Translations under genes and position numbers: made by a program
Origin: Nostoc sp. NMS9
GTDB lineage: Bacteria; Cyanobacteriota; Cyanobacteriia; Cyanobacteriales; Nostocaceae
Direction of reading: 5' to 3'
Assembly (NCBI RefSeq): GCF_017114995.1
Contig: NZ_JABXKL010000015.1
Span: 57,953 to 121,952, forward strand
DNA: 64,000 nucleotides
In this document: one piece after another, positions 18,061 through 26,837 of the stretch
How the letters are laid out: every line of letters starts with the position of its first letter
How positions within the stretch are numbered: position 1 is the stretch's first letter
Notes under the pieces: generated by a model
Seen by the model: the letters and a program-made list of their open reading frames with translations, nothing else
What the model was told of the DNA's origin: nothing
Databases searched by the model: none

Positions 18061-18332
18061 TATTGTGATTTTTTAGAAATCCTTTAGCGATCACTAAAGG
18101 ATAAGAGTCTATAGAACCCATTTGATATCTTTTTTCTAGCTAGCAGCTAGTCTTCTGAGCATCAATCTGATAAAACAAAGCTTGAGCTTGGCATTGGCAC
18201 GAGCGAGTGTCCGGTCAAAATTTTTGACTAAACTTTTTTTGCTTTACTTTATTAAATTTAGGTGTTACTACTGAATAGTAGTAATGCTATGTCATGCAAT
18301 TTATTCTCTATAAATAAAATTAGTTGCCCATT
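18061..18332. promoter_or_regulatory. Upstream region of the caspase operon
   Basis: These 270 bases hold no gene. They must contain the promoter of the three-gene operon starting at 18333. A TATAAAT-like box lies at about 18309-18315, close to the start, but no -35 element was clear. Confidence 0.35.
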
Positions 18333-18539
18333 ATGGTCAAACCTCAAATAGTTGTCAGGCTACCTCTGCATCTATTAGAAAAGCTTAACAACTATGCTCA
18401 AAAAACAGGCACATCAAAGACTGACGTGGTGGTTGGCGTTTTAGCACAGTATTTAGGGTGCACTGAGACTGTACCACTAAATCAAAGGTTAGCAGAGCTT
18501 GAATTTAAAGTTGCGGCAATAGAAGAAAAAGTCAATTAA
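18333..18539 (+). CDS. Small ribbon-helix-helix-like protein
   Basis: The protein has 68 residues from the ATG at 18333; a TTG at 18324 would add three. The sequence VKPQIVVRLPLHLLEKLNNYAQKTGTSKTDVVVGVLAQYLG is a beta strand followed by two helices, the pattern of CopG/Arc-type DNA-binding proteins, with the strand IVVRLP and the helix start TSKTDVV. A short C-terminal coiled coil (NQRLAELEFKVAAIEEKV) may extend the dimer. It is the first gene of an operon with the Pepco-like protein (26 bp gap) and the caspase fusion, so it is a plausible autoregulator. Confidence 0.65.
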   Translation: MVKPQIVVRLPLHLLEKLNNYAQKTGTSKTDVVVGVLAQYLGCTETVPLNQRLAELEFKVAAIEEKVN

Positions 18540-18565
18540 ATCTGAGGAGTAAATTAACAAATCTT

Positions 18566-18955
18566 ATGACAGCAGAAATATCAACTCCTGAAAAAATTTG
18601 GATTATTACCGAAGAAGCTGAAGCTACAGCTAGTCATGAAACTACAATTACCAGAGGCGCTAGAGGGAGTAGTGACATAGGAGGACGGCTCGGTGCAGAA
18701 ATAACAGAAACAACTGAAGTTAGTATCACTCGACGAAAAGCAATTGAAGTAAGCAAACTCAAGCAGGAAATGAAAGGGTTTCTGCAAGCAATGAAAGAAA
18801 CGCTTGACGAAGCAGACCAGCCGGATTCTAAAATGCAACTTGACGAAGTAGAGCTATCAGTAGAAATTAACGGAGAAGGGCAAATTAGCCTATTTGGAAT
18901 TGGTGGCAAAGCAGGGGGGAAAGGTGCAATGACCTTCAAGTTCAAGCGTAAATAA
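18566..18955 (+). CDS. Pepco-like small protein (effector-associated constant component)
   Basis: The protein has 129 residues with no signal or membrane segment. It begins with EKIWIITEEAEA, has a middle helix (SKLKQEMKGFLQAMKETL) and ends with a beta-rich glycine stretch (LDEVELSVEINGEGQISLFG, then GGKGAMTFKFKR). This layout resembles the small constant components (Pepco, and more distantly Trypco) described beside caspase- and trypsin-type effectors in bacterial conflict systems. It lies 13 bp before the caspase gene, which fits that role. The family match was made by eye and is moderately uncertain. A GAGGAG lies 16 bases before the start. Confidence 0.6.
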   Translation: MTAEISTPEKIWIITEEAEATASHETTITRGARGSSDIGGRLGAEITETTEVSITRRKAIEVSKLKQEMKGFLQAMKETLDEADQPDSKMQLDEVELSVEINGEGQISLFGIGGKAGGKGAMTFKFKRK

Positions 18956-18968
18956 CAAGCATTTTAAA

Positions 18969-21900
18969 ATGGGTAAAAACTGGGCGATTGTAGTTGGAAT
19001 AAATAATTACGATAACCTTCAGCCGTTGAAGTATGCTAAACGCGATGCTGAAGCGATGATGGCTTGGTTTGGAAATGAAGCCAACTTTGACCAAGTTTTT
19101 CTATTTACTGAAGATTCGCCTGCCATAAAAACCAATCCTCCAATACCAACTCAACCGACTCAAGGTCGTTTTAAGCGATTTTTGAATGCACAGTTTGAAA
19201 ATCCGCTGCTCAAACCAGAAGATAATTTGTGGTTCTTCTTCGCTGGTCATGGTAAACGTTATATAGACCAAGATTATCTGATGTTTTTGGATAGTGACCC
19301 AACAGATTATACAACAGCAATTTCTGTAGAGTTTATAACACAAAGGTTACGGCGCTGTGGAGCAGATAATGTAGTTTTGTTGATAGATGCTTGCCGTGAT
19401 GAAGGCGATCGCTCTGGATTAGGCGTAGGTATACAGGAACATAAAGGAGTTATTACCTTTTATTCCTGCACTGCCAACCAAAAGTCTTGGGAGATAGATG
19501 AATTACAACATGGATCGTTTACCTACAGTCTATTAGAAGGATTGCGAATTCAGGGAGAGGCAAATTGTGCGACAGTGGAGCGTTTAGATCAACATCTGCG
19601 TTACAGAGTTCCCCAAACAAATGTTGATTATAAAAAGCCCATACAAAATCCGGCTTTCAAGGCAGAGCCACCGTACAAGATGTATTACATTTTGCTAGAA
19701 CAATATGCCAGAATCAGAGATGTAGAACCATTAAAGTATCAAGCGTCTTTAGCTGAAAATGAGGGAGATTTAAATTTAGCAGAGCAATTATGGCTCAGAG
19801 TTTTAGCAGTATCTCGTGTTGATAGAGATGCAATTAGGGCTATTGGAAGGATTGTTTTACGTCAACGAGGAGTCCGAGAATTTACTTCCTCAATTTCTGA
19901 GCCTGTTACTTTATTAACAGGAGATAGAGCAGTTATTTCTGAATCAGAAGCTGCTACATCTATACCAATTGAGACAACCCAACAATTACAATTGACTAGA
20001 ACAAAAGAGGAACATCAATATAAATTAGCTAATTTTCAGCAAGCTTTTCAGAGATTTTCTAACAAATTACTTAATAACATTGTTAGAGTCCCAGAACTCT
20101 GGATACTAATATTTTCTGCAAGAACTGATAGGACGGAGGTGTTGCGTGCTATCTTGCCTGCATGGTATCCAAAAGCCTTAACTTGGTTTGTTTATAGTAT
20201 TAGTGGTGTAACTGTACTGTCAACGCTAATGATTGGCATTGAATGGCTGAAATTTTCGGTGAAACCTTTACCTATATTAGGTTCATCAGTGATTATTTAC
20301 GCCCGTGATGGAAGTACACCGCTACGAGCTTCTCAAATTCACGTTAACATGAAGCGTTTAGAAGATTTTAGTCCTTATCTGCCATCTGCAATAATTAGCT
20401 CAAAGGATAACGGTTATTACTGGCACTTTGGTGTTGATATATTGAGATTTTTACAAGGTTTATTAGTGAATAATAGTGAGAATGCTCAATCAAGTTATCA
20501 AACACTAACTCAACAAGTTGCTCGCAATTTATTCAGTGATTATATTGGCAAACAAAATTCTTTTGGGAGTAAGCTACGAGAAGCAATAGTTGCTTTGAAG
20601 TTAGAAACTTTTTACAGCAAAGATGAAATATTATTGATCTATTTAAATCAAGTAAAATTGGGTGAAGATACCTACGGTTTTGAGGATGCAGCGCAGTATT
20701 ACTTTTATAAGTCGGCTAAAGAATTAACGCTCTCCGAAGCAGCAACCTTGGTAGGAATTTTAACTGCTCCCAACGCTTTCAATTTTTGCGGAGATGGCCC
20801 CAATAAGTTAGAACCAGGTGAATACCGCAATCGCGTAATTAAGCGGATGGTGGAGATAGGCAAAATCAAACTAGAGGAAGCGAACCAAGCCAGGCGCTCA
20901 ACCATAAAAATCAGTCCCCAGGTCTGCGAACAGCAAGCCAAGACGATCGCTCCTTATTTTTATAATTACGTCTTCCAAGAACTCCAATCAATCTTAGGGC
21001 AAGAAGCTGCGAAGGAAGGTAACTATATCATAGAGACGCAACTCGATCCAGCGATACAGAGCCAAGCGGAAGCAGCCTTGCGTAATTCGGTGAACAACGC
21101 TGGCTCAACTTTTGGTTTTTCTCAAGGAGCAGTGATCACCCTTGATTCTACTACTGGTAGCATCCTGGCTATGGTAGGCGGAACTGATTATAAAAAAAGT
21201 AAGTTAAATCGTGCTGTCCAAGCTAAAAGACAACCAGGTACAACCTTCAAAATCTTTACCTATACCGCCGCTATCCAGCAGGGGATTCCAGCATCAAAAA
21301 CTTATTCTTGCGCTCCCTTAACTTGGCAAGGTTTTACTTATAAACCTTGTCGTGCTGGTGCTGACGCTAGTTTCGATATTGCCACCGGACTTGCTCTTTC
21401 AGAAAATCCGATCGCTTTGCGTGTTGCTAGAGAAATCGGGTTGGATAAAGTAGTATCGATGGCGCAGCGTTTGGGAATAAAATCATCGCTCGATCCGGTT
21501 CCTGGATTAGTACTGGGTGAAAGTGTAGTAAATGTTTTAGAGATGACTGGTGCTTTCGGCGCTATTGGCAATCGCGGTGTATGGAATCAACCTCATGCAA
21601 TTAGTCGGGTACTAGATAGTAGTGATTGCAAGGATCGCAACGATATCAACACCTGCCGTGTCATCTATTCGTTTGACCAAGACCCAGACGCTAACAAACG
21701 AGTTTTATCAAATGAAGTAGCCGATGAAATGACCTCTTTAATGCGCGGAGTCATAACAAGGGGTACTGGTCGCACGGCTGCCATTGGACTAGGGGAGGCT
21801 GGCAAAACCGGTACAACTAATAATAACGTTGACTTATGGTTTATTGGCTTTATCCCCAGTCGGCGGCTTGTGACTGGTGTTTGGCTGGGAAATGATAATA

Positions 21901-21974
21901 ATTCTCCCACCTCTGGTAGTAGCGCTCAACCAGCTCAGTTATGGGGAAATTATATGAGGAGAATTACAAGGTAA
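18969..21974 (+). CDS. Caspase-class A penicillin-binding-protein fusion, PBP part apparently inactive
   Basis: The protein has 1001 residues. Residues 1-240 are a peptidase C14 (caspase) domain with His94 in FFAGHGK and Cys142 in IDACRDE. A helical linker follows (240-400), then one transmembrane helix (about 403-428), then a region matching class A PBPs. In the GT51-like part (about 435-640) the catalytic Glu of the usual ED..(F/Y)..H.G.D motif is Lys479 (SKDNGYYWHFGVD). The second Glu is kept as Glu538, and TLTQQVARN and YSKDEI are kept. In the transpeptidase-like part (about 690-1000) the SxxK motif reads T758-T-F-K761. SEN (811-813) and KTG (946-948) are kept. The predicted topology puts the caspase in the cytoplasm and the PBP outside. 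This suggests a wall sensor controlling a protease; a Thr nucleophile retaining activity cannot be excluded. It is the last gene of the operon. Confidence 0.85.
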   Translation: MGKNWAIVVGINNYDNLQPLKYAKRDAEAMMAWFGNEANFDQVFLFTEDSPAIKTNPPIPTQPTQGRFKRFLNAQFENPLLKPEDNLWFFFAGHGKRYIDQDYLMFLDSDPTDYTTAISVEFITQRLRRCGADNVVLLIDACRDEGDRSGLGVGIQEHKGVITFYSCTANQKSWEIDELQHGSFTYSLLEGLRIQGEANCATVERLDQHLRYRVPQTNVDYKKPIQNPAFKAEPPYKMYYILLEQYARIRDVEPLKYQASLAENEGDLNLAEQLWLRVLAVSRVDRDAIRAIGRIVLRQRGVREFTSSISEPVTLLTGDRAVISESEAATSIPIETTQQLQLTRTKEEHQYKLANFQQAFQRFSNKLLNNIVRVPELWILIFSARTDRTEVLRAILPAWYPKALTWFVYSISGVTVLSTLMIGIEWLKFSVKPLPILGSSVIIYARDGSTPLRASQIHVNMKRLEDFSPYLPSAIISSKDNGYYWHFGVDILRFLQGLLVNNSENAQSSYQTLTQQVARNLFSDYIGKQNSFGSKLREAIVALKLETFYSKDEILLIYLNQVKLGEDTYGFEDAAQYYFYKSAKELTLSEAATLVGILTAPNAFNFCGDGPNKLEPGEYRNRVIKRMVEIGKIKLEEANQARRSTIKISPQVCEQQAKTIAPYFYNYVFQELQSILGQEAAKEGNYIIETQLDPAIQSQAEAALRNSVNNAGSTFGFSQGAVITLDSTTGSILAMVGGTDYKKSKLNRAVQAKRQPGTTFKIFTYTAAIQQGIPASKTYSCAPLTWQGFTYKPCRAGADASFDIATGLALSENPIALRVAREIGLDKVVSMAQRLGIKSSLDPVPGLVLGESVVNVLEMTGAFGAIGNRGVWNQPHAISRVLDSSDCKDRNDINTCRVIYSFDQDPDANKRVLSNEVADEMTSLMRGVITRGTGRTAAIGLGEAGKTGTTNNNVDLWFIGFIPSRRLVTGVWLGNDNNSPTSGSSAQPAQLWGNYMRRITR

Positions 21975-22272
21975 ATCAAAAATACGTACGGCATCTAAAA
22001 CTTTTTAAATAGAGTCTATATCAACTGCTAGATGTCTTTTGATCCCATTTGTTGCTTTGTAAAAACAAAACCCTTTGGATTCAATGCTGGCATTACAAGT
22101 GTTTTTTACTGCTTGTGAGTCAATCATTATTAGGGTTGTCCACTGCGGTTTTTTTTACTTGTTCGCGCACCCTACCATGCAACTTGGTCGTATTGGACTT
22201 AACAGAGAAGCGCTATAGTCAAATTTGGATTAACATAACTGAGTGTTCGATCGCTTGCCTTGTCAAAGACTC
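21975..22272. other. Intergenic stretch after the caspase operon
   Basis: An imperfect inverted repeat (gcatcta near 21996 and tagatgtc near 22031) followed by tttt may end the operon transcript. A 75-codon open frame at 22049-22276 lacks protein character. Nothing else is recognised. Confidence 0.4.
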
Positions 22273-22650
22273 ATGACTAAAGTAACATCTCAAGAAATTG
22301 CACAGTTTCGCTCTCAATTGGCAGACGATCCTAGCGATATGGAAGCGCTGGATTTAATTGAAGACTGTGATGGAGATTTGGAAGATGCAGCCATGACGCT
22401 AGCTATCCGAGCAGGACAACAACCAGAAAGAGCAAATTCCGAGTGGTTAGATGCCTTGGCTAGAAAATGGCGTGTGGTCATTTGCGAACAAGAATATCGA
22501 GAAGATTTGCTTAATACTTCTCTTGTGAAGATGATGGAACATCTAAAAACAACGCCGACATTTCCTAAGATTTTGGCAACGCCAGTTTTGCTATATGTCC
22601 TCAAGCAAGGCGTAAACAATTTTTGTGAGCCATTAGATTTGCTAAAATGA
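22273..22650 (+). CDS. Small cyanobacterial protein of unknown function
   Basis: The protein has 125 residues from the ATG at 22273 (an in-frame ATG at 22243 would add ten with poor character). It is soluble and acidic. The segment EALDLIEDCDGDLEDAAMTLAIRAGQ looks like a short helical, UBA-like module, followed by SEWLDALARKWRVVICEQEYRE and a hydrophobic helix (FPKILATPVLLYVLKQGV). I do not recognise a named family, though the composition is typical of conserved cyanobacterial hypothetical proteins. Its neighbours do not suggest a function. Confidence 0.6.
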   Translation: MTKVTSQEIAQFRSQLADDPSDMEALDLIEDCDGDLEDAAMTLAIRAGQQPERANSEWLDALARKWRVVICEQEYREDLLNTSLVKMMEHLKTTPTFPKILATPVLLYVLKQGVNNFCEPLDLLK

Positions 22651-22679
22651 TCGTCCCGCATATTAATCGTGAGATTCAA

Positions 22680-22792
22680 ATCGCGGCTACCCAAACATAG
22701 ACGCAAAGCGGCTTCAAAACCCTTAATCTGACCTTAGTCCGTGCAGACGGACTACCCTGTGGGAAGACTTTTACTGCGTTTGTGTAGTCCTT
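22680..22792. repeat. Dispersed intergenic repeat
   Basis: The sequence contains gtccgtgcagacggact, a small stem-loop, followed by tgcgtttgtgtagtcc, words that recur widely between Nostoc genes from memory. It has no coding potential. The remaining bases to 22946 hold nothing recognised. Confidence 0.5.
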
Positions 22793-22946
22793 TCAGTGCT
22801 TTGGTGCAAGATATGAGCCTCCTAACTCCGATGTAAGTCTTAGAGTCAATTCAGGTGTGTGACTTCTAGTCATGTGAGGTTCAATCGACCAGGACTGATA
22901 CGCTGTTAATTAAGGCAAAACTTCTATTAAATAAATTGTAAAATCA

Positions 22947-23456
22947 ATGAATTACCTTGTTGCCGTATTACCAGACCGCATTCAAGCCGAAGCTGCTTAC
23001 TTAGCTTTAGAAAAAGAAGGCATTAACAGCACTATTTTGGGGAGGGGGTATAAAACGGCTGACGAGTTTGGCTTAATTGACCCCCAAGACCAAGCTAAAA
23101 AACAAGCAAAACTGATGGCAACCTGGCTGATACCATTTGGCTTTTTTGCAGGTTTTACATTCAGCCTGATTACTGGTTTAGATACTTTTGCCTGGGCGGG
23201 TGAAGTTGGCAATCACATTGTTGGCGGACTCCTGGGTGCTGCTAGTGGTGCGATGGGTGGTGTATTTGTCGGTGGCGGAGTCGGTTTACTAGTAGGTGGT
23301 GGTGATGCTTTACCTTATCGCAACCGCTTAGATGCAGGTAAATATTTAGTCGCCGTTCAAGGTTCTGAAACTCTTACTCGCCAAGCAACCAAAATATTAC
23401 GTCAGTTTGATCCAGAAAATATCCAAGGTTATGCCGACACAAATACTGTGTATTGA
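22947..23456 (+). CDS. Glycine-rich membrane protein of unknown function
   Basis: The protein has 169 residues. The N-terminus (YLVAVLPDRIQAEAAYLALEKEGI) and C-terminus (KYLVAVQGSETLTRQATKILRQF) look like the two halves of a small alpha/beta domain of the kind found in general-stress GsiB/17M-like and DUF1269-type proteins. They surround two membrane-like helices: LIPFGFFAGFTFSLITGL, and a Gly-rich stretch (GGLLGAASGAMGGVFVGGGVGLLVGGG). The glycine zipper suggests oligomeric packing in the membrane. The function is unknown. The gene stands alone. Confidence 0.6.
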   Translation: MNYLVAVLPDRIQAEAAYLALEKEGINSTILGRGYKTADEFGLIDPQDQAKKQAKLMATWLIPFGFFAGFTFSLITGLDTFAWAGEVGNHIVGGLLGAASGAMGGVFVGGGVGLLVGGGDALPYRNRLDAGKYLVAVQGSETLTRQATKILRQFDPENIQGYADTNTVY

Positions 23457-23661
23457 ATAAATCATAGTTTACACATCATGACACAGCGGCTTGAGTTACT
23501 TTCCTGTTCTTTGGAGATGGCATAAGCCGCTGCGATCGCAAACAAATCCCAAGTAGAAAGGCTAACCCAATCTGACAGGAACTGTAGAAATGGGAATTAA
23601 AGCTAGAATCAAGATAGTTATAGCAAATTAATTCTCAATTCATAACTCATAATTTTTAAGA

Positions 23662-24441
23662 ATGTTGCCACGAGAAGAACTTTTAAAAGGTGTTGAAAAT
23701 CGAGATAGTCTGGCTCGTGTAATCGATCAAGCGGAACAAGCGATCAAAACTTGGGAAGTAGTTTTGACAGATTTTCTATCTCCCCCAGAATTGGCAGAAA
23801 TTCAACGCGTGTTTAACCGATTAACAGAAGTGCAATTGGTGGCGTGGGGTGGATATCCGCAAGCTGAACGCCAAAGAATAGCGATCGCTCGTTCAGAACT
23901 TCCGTTAGATCAATCTCAAGTCAGCCTTGTCGCTGTGGAAATAGCAGGTAATTTCCTGTTTGATACCGCCTCTCACCGCGACTTTTTAGGCGCAATGTTG
24001 GGGACGGGAATTGTTCGTGAAAAGACGGGAGATGTGATCGTCTTAGGAGAACGAGGGGCGCAGGCGATTGTTGCACCAGAGTTGGTGGAATTTTTGTCAA
24101 TGAGCCTCAAACAGGTGCGATCGGTTCCTGTGAAAACTCAGCAGATTGAGCTAACTGAATTAAAGGTTCGGGAACCCAAGAAAAAAGAATTAACTACTGT
24201 GGAGGCTTCTTTAAGATTAGATGCGATCGCATCTGCTGGTTTTGGTATGTCCCGCAGTAAAATGGTTGATTTCATCGATGCTGGTGATGTCCGCGTCAAT
24301 TGGAAGGAAGTTACCCAAGCTAGTTCTCAACTCAAATCAGGTGACTTAATCGCCATTCGCTCTAAAGGGCGTTTAGAAGTTGGGGAAATAGCCGTTACCA
24401 AAAAAGAGCGTTACCGAGTTCAATTAACAAGGTATATGTAA
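23662..24441 (+). CDS. Photosystem II S4 domain protein
   Basis: The protein has 259 residues. The N-terminal 170 form the YlmH-like region (SLARVIDQAEQAIKTWEVVLTDF, LTEVQLVAWGGYPQAERQR, FLGAMLGTGIVREKTGDV). The last 80 residues are an S4 RNA-binding domain (SLRLDAIASAGFGMSRSKM, IDAGDVRVNWKEVT, LKSGDLIAIRSKGR). Cyanobacterial and plastid members are annotated as photosystem II S4 proteins, a name from genome annotation whose molecular role is not firmly established; the domains suggest RNA or ribosome binding. The ATG at 23662 follows an AT-rich leader. Confidence 0.85.
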   Translation: MLPREELLKGVENRDSLARVIDQAEQAIKTWEVVLTDFLSPPELAEIQRVFNRLTEVQLVAWGGYPQAERQRIAIARSELPLDQSQVSLVAVEIAGNFLFDTASHRDFLGAMLGTGIVREKTGDVIVLGERGAQAIVAPELVEFLSMSLKQVRSVPVKTQQIELTELKVREPKKKELTTVEASLRLDAIASAGFGMSRSKMVDFIDAGDVRVNWKEVTQASSQLKSGDLIAIRSKGRLEVGEIAVTKKERYRVQLTRYM

Positions 24442-24443
24442 TA

Positions 24444-24566
24444 AGTTAGGAGTTAGGAGTGAAAAGTTAAGAGTTTTAAATTCATCATTTTCTTTAACTT
24501 CTAACTCCTAACTCCTAACTCCTAACTCTTGTACAGATGCGATTAATCGCGTCTCTACTCCTAACT
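24444..24566. repeat. Inverted array of taggagt/actccta heptamers
   Basis: Copies of gttaggagt at 24444-24460 face copies of ctaactcct at 24498-24536, able to form a long imperfect hairpin between convergent genes. A copy of the tacagatgcgattaatcgc dispersed repeat follows at 24534-24557, and a further ctcctaactcct at about 24558-24569. Confidence 0.75.
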
Positions 24567-24586
24567 CCTAAATATATACTTAATAC

Positions 24587-25363
24587 TTAGGCTTTAAAGT
24601 GTTTTGCTAACATATTCAGTAGAATTTTGCGCGGTACAAGCCGAGATAATTTGCTTCTAATTTGAGTGCTACTATCAGAGCTAATAACAGTTGGATAGCC
24701 TTTTTCTAAAGCCTCTAAAGATTCCCAAACCACTTTTTCGGAAGAATAGACTTTATCTGTACTGCTTGCCAGCGCTGGGGGAAAATTAGCTTCTGCAAAA
24801 AAGTTTGTTTCTATTGGCCCTGGACAAGTGACTAAAATACGCACACCATACTGATGATTTTCTGCCCATAACGCTTCACTAAAACTGAGAATAAAAGCTT
24901 TACTGGCAGCATAAACAGAAAGGTATGGTATCGGTTGAAATGCGGTAATAGAGGATACATTAATAATACTTCCAGAACGACGTTGCCGCATCAAGGGTAA
25001 AAATTTATGAGTTAAATCTACCAATGCCAAAATGTTTAATTGTACGATTTTGACTTGTTTTTCTCCATCCACTTCAGCAAAGTCGCCATAGTAACCAAAA
25101 CCAGCATTGTTGATTAATAAGTCAATGGTTAATCCCTTTGCTTTCGTGGTCTCAAATACACTAGTAGCTGCATTAGGTTCTGTGAGGTCTTTTACTATAA
25201 CGTCTACTTGAATGTTGTATTGTTCTTGTAGTTGTTTAGCTAATTGGCTTAGTTTGTCTTCAGAACGAGCAACGAGTACAAGATTTGTCTTGCGTGCAGC
25301 TAGTTCTTGAGCAAAGGCTTTACCAATACCACTAGAGGAACCAGTAATTAAAGCAGTTGACAT
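24587..25363 (-). CDS. Short-chain dehydrogenase/reductase
   Basis: The protein has 258 residues with the classical SDR layout: the nucleotide-binding TALITGSSSGIGKAFA (about 3-18), NNAG at about 90, the catalytic Ser in INVSSITAF, the Tyr-x-x-x-Lys pair in YAASKAF and a PGPIETNFF stretch. A Rossmann-fold oxidoreductase using NAD(P)H is certain, but the substrate cannot be told. The C-terminus (SRLVPRKILLNMLAKHFKA) is basic and amphipathic, as in membrane-associated SDRs. The ATG at 25363 is supported by the N-terminal match. Confidence 0.9.
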   Translation of the reverse strand: MSTALITGSSSGIGKAFAQELAARKTNLVLVARSEDKLSQLAKQLQEQYNIQVDVIVKDLTEPNAATSVFETTKAKGLTIDLLINNAGFGYYGDFAEVDGEKQVKIVQLNILALVDLTHKFLPLMRQRRSGSIINVSSITAFQPIPYLSVYAASKAFILSFSEALWAENHQYGVRILVTCPGPIETNFFAEANFPPALASSTDKVYSSEKVVWESLEALEKGYPTVISSDSSTQIRSKLSRLVPRKILLNMLAKHFKA

Positions 25364-25568
25364 TCTACATATTCAGATAGTTTTTAAGCACTTATAAATC
25401 TTAGCTATACAGACTATAAGTTTTAACTACCCAAAGTGATATATCCAAAAGGGTAAAAGCAGCACTTAGTACTATGAGGGCTTTGAATTTATCTAAGAAG
25501 TTTATTAAGTCCGATGTCACAAATAATGATTCTTATTATGGCGATTCAAAATGAGTTTGAATTGCTAA

Positions 25569-26126
25569 TTACCATTTTTCAGACCAATAGATAATTTCTG
25601 AGGTGGAACTATTAATAGCGACGCCGTAACTATCTCCATGATTCCACTTAAAGCCAGGTCTACCTTTGTCATCTGTATTTAATACCAATATTTCATAAGT
25701 AGCTGGAAAAGATTCTGTAGGAGAGTCACTAGTGTAGAAGAAAGTTGTCGGCACACCGTTAGGTTGATTTATGTGGTCGTTTGTGTTACCACCTCTATAT
25801 TTGTGCTTGGCACTATTTCTGTATTGTGAAAGTAATTTTCCTATCTTCTTTGGTGGCTCTTTTAACCTAATTTGAAAAAAACTACTTCCTTGTAAAACTT
25901 TGGGAGAGTAAGCAATACGAACATCTTTAGCATCAGGAGGAATCTCATTAGGAAAATGTTTTACTTGGTCATTATCAGACCATAGTTGATTACGAATTTC
26001 TTTATAACGTGATGTATCAGTTATAATTTTAGGCTCACTAGTACTGTTAAAAGTTGTTCTCAGAAAAAAGCTTCCCCCGACAATACTAAGACTAGCAAGG
26101 GCTAATAGAAATTGCGATCGCTTCAT
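25569..26126 (-). CDS. Signal-peptide protein of unknown function
   Basis: The protein has 185 residues from the ATG at 26126 (a TTG lies one codon upstream). The N-terminus is basic then hydrophobic (KRSQFLLALASLSIVGGSFFL), a signal peptide or anchor. The mature domain contains HFPNEIPPDAKDVRIAYSP, QIRLKEPPKKIGKLLSQY and a C-terminal WNHGDSYGVAINSSTSEIIYWSEKW, a pattern of an extracytoplasmic globular protein found in both cyanobacteria and other bacteria as hypothetical. No catalytic motif was recognised. There is no operon partner. Confidence 0.6.
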   Translation of the reverse strand: MKRSQFLLALASLSIVGGSFFLRTTFNSTSEPKIITDTSRYKEIRNQLWSDNDQVKHFPNEIPPDAKDVRIAYSPKVLQGSSFFQIRLKEPPKKIGKLLSQYRNSAKHKYRGGNTNDHINQPNGVPTTFFYTSDSPTESFPATYEILVLNTDDKGRPGFKWNHGDSYGVAINSSTSEIIYWSEKW

Positions 26127-26129
26127 CAA

Positions 26130-26500
26130 GTTGGCTACGTCTAACTTTCATAGTCATATACCCAACTAATAAACTAAATTCGTACTATTACGGATATCAG
26201 ATCAGAAATATTAACAGAAACTTTGTATATTTAGAGGAAAATTAGGATAAGTGTAAAATTACTGTGAAGTTGGTCAATGATTACCTAGTCAAATACCGCA
26301 AGCGATCCTTATTGAGGCTAGTACCGCAGGGCGGAAGTCAAAAGTCAAAAGTCAAAAGTCACGCATAATTATATTCCGAGCTTCTTGCGCCATTTGAAAT
26401 GGTATGTTTATTTACGCCATGCTGTACTAGTACTACCGTTGTAGCTAACAAAATTAATTCCACAGTCATCCATTTTTTTTCAATTCTTCCTGATGCAGCA
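26130..26500. other. Intergenic stretch, short gtcaaaa repeat only
   Basis: Three or four gtcaaaa heptamers lie at 26337-26361. Otherwise no gene, stem or promoter is recognised before the hairpin array that starts at 26501. Confidence 0.5.
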
Positions 26501-26548
26501 ATAACTAAAGCGGATATATAAATAGTAGATGCACCTTAATTAAATCAC

Positions 26549-26580
26549 AGCCCTTAGCTTTTAGTTGAGGGCTTTTTTTT
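26549..26580 (+). terminator. Terminator hairpin of array unit 1
   Basis: AGCCCTTAGCT and AGTTGAGGGCT pair around three Ts, with G-T wobbles, followed by eight or so T residues. Confidence 0.75.
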
Positions 26581-26697
26581 ATTGCTGATACTTTTTTATC
26601 CAGGGAAAAAATAAATTTGCTTAAAAGTATAATTTCCCCGGATATGGCAATAAATAAAGCGGATTAAGAAATGGTAGATGCACCTTAATTAAATCAT

Positions 26698-26729
26698 AGC
26701 CCTCAGCTTTTAGTTGAAGGCTTTTTTAT
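26698..26729 (+). terminator. Terminator hairpin of array unit 2
   Basis: AGCCCTCAGCT and AGTTGAAGGCT pair with one mismatch, followed by a six-base T run. Confidence 0.7.
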
Positions 26730-26837
26730 TGCTGATACTTTTTATTCAAGAAAAAAATTGCTTAAAAGTATAATTTTCCCGGATATGGTAATAAATAAAG
26801 CGGATTAAGAAATGGTAGATGCACCCTAAAAAATTAC

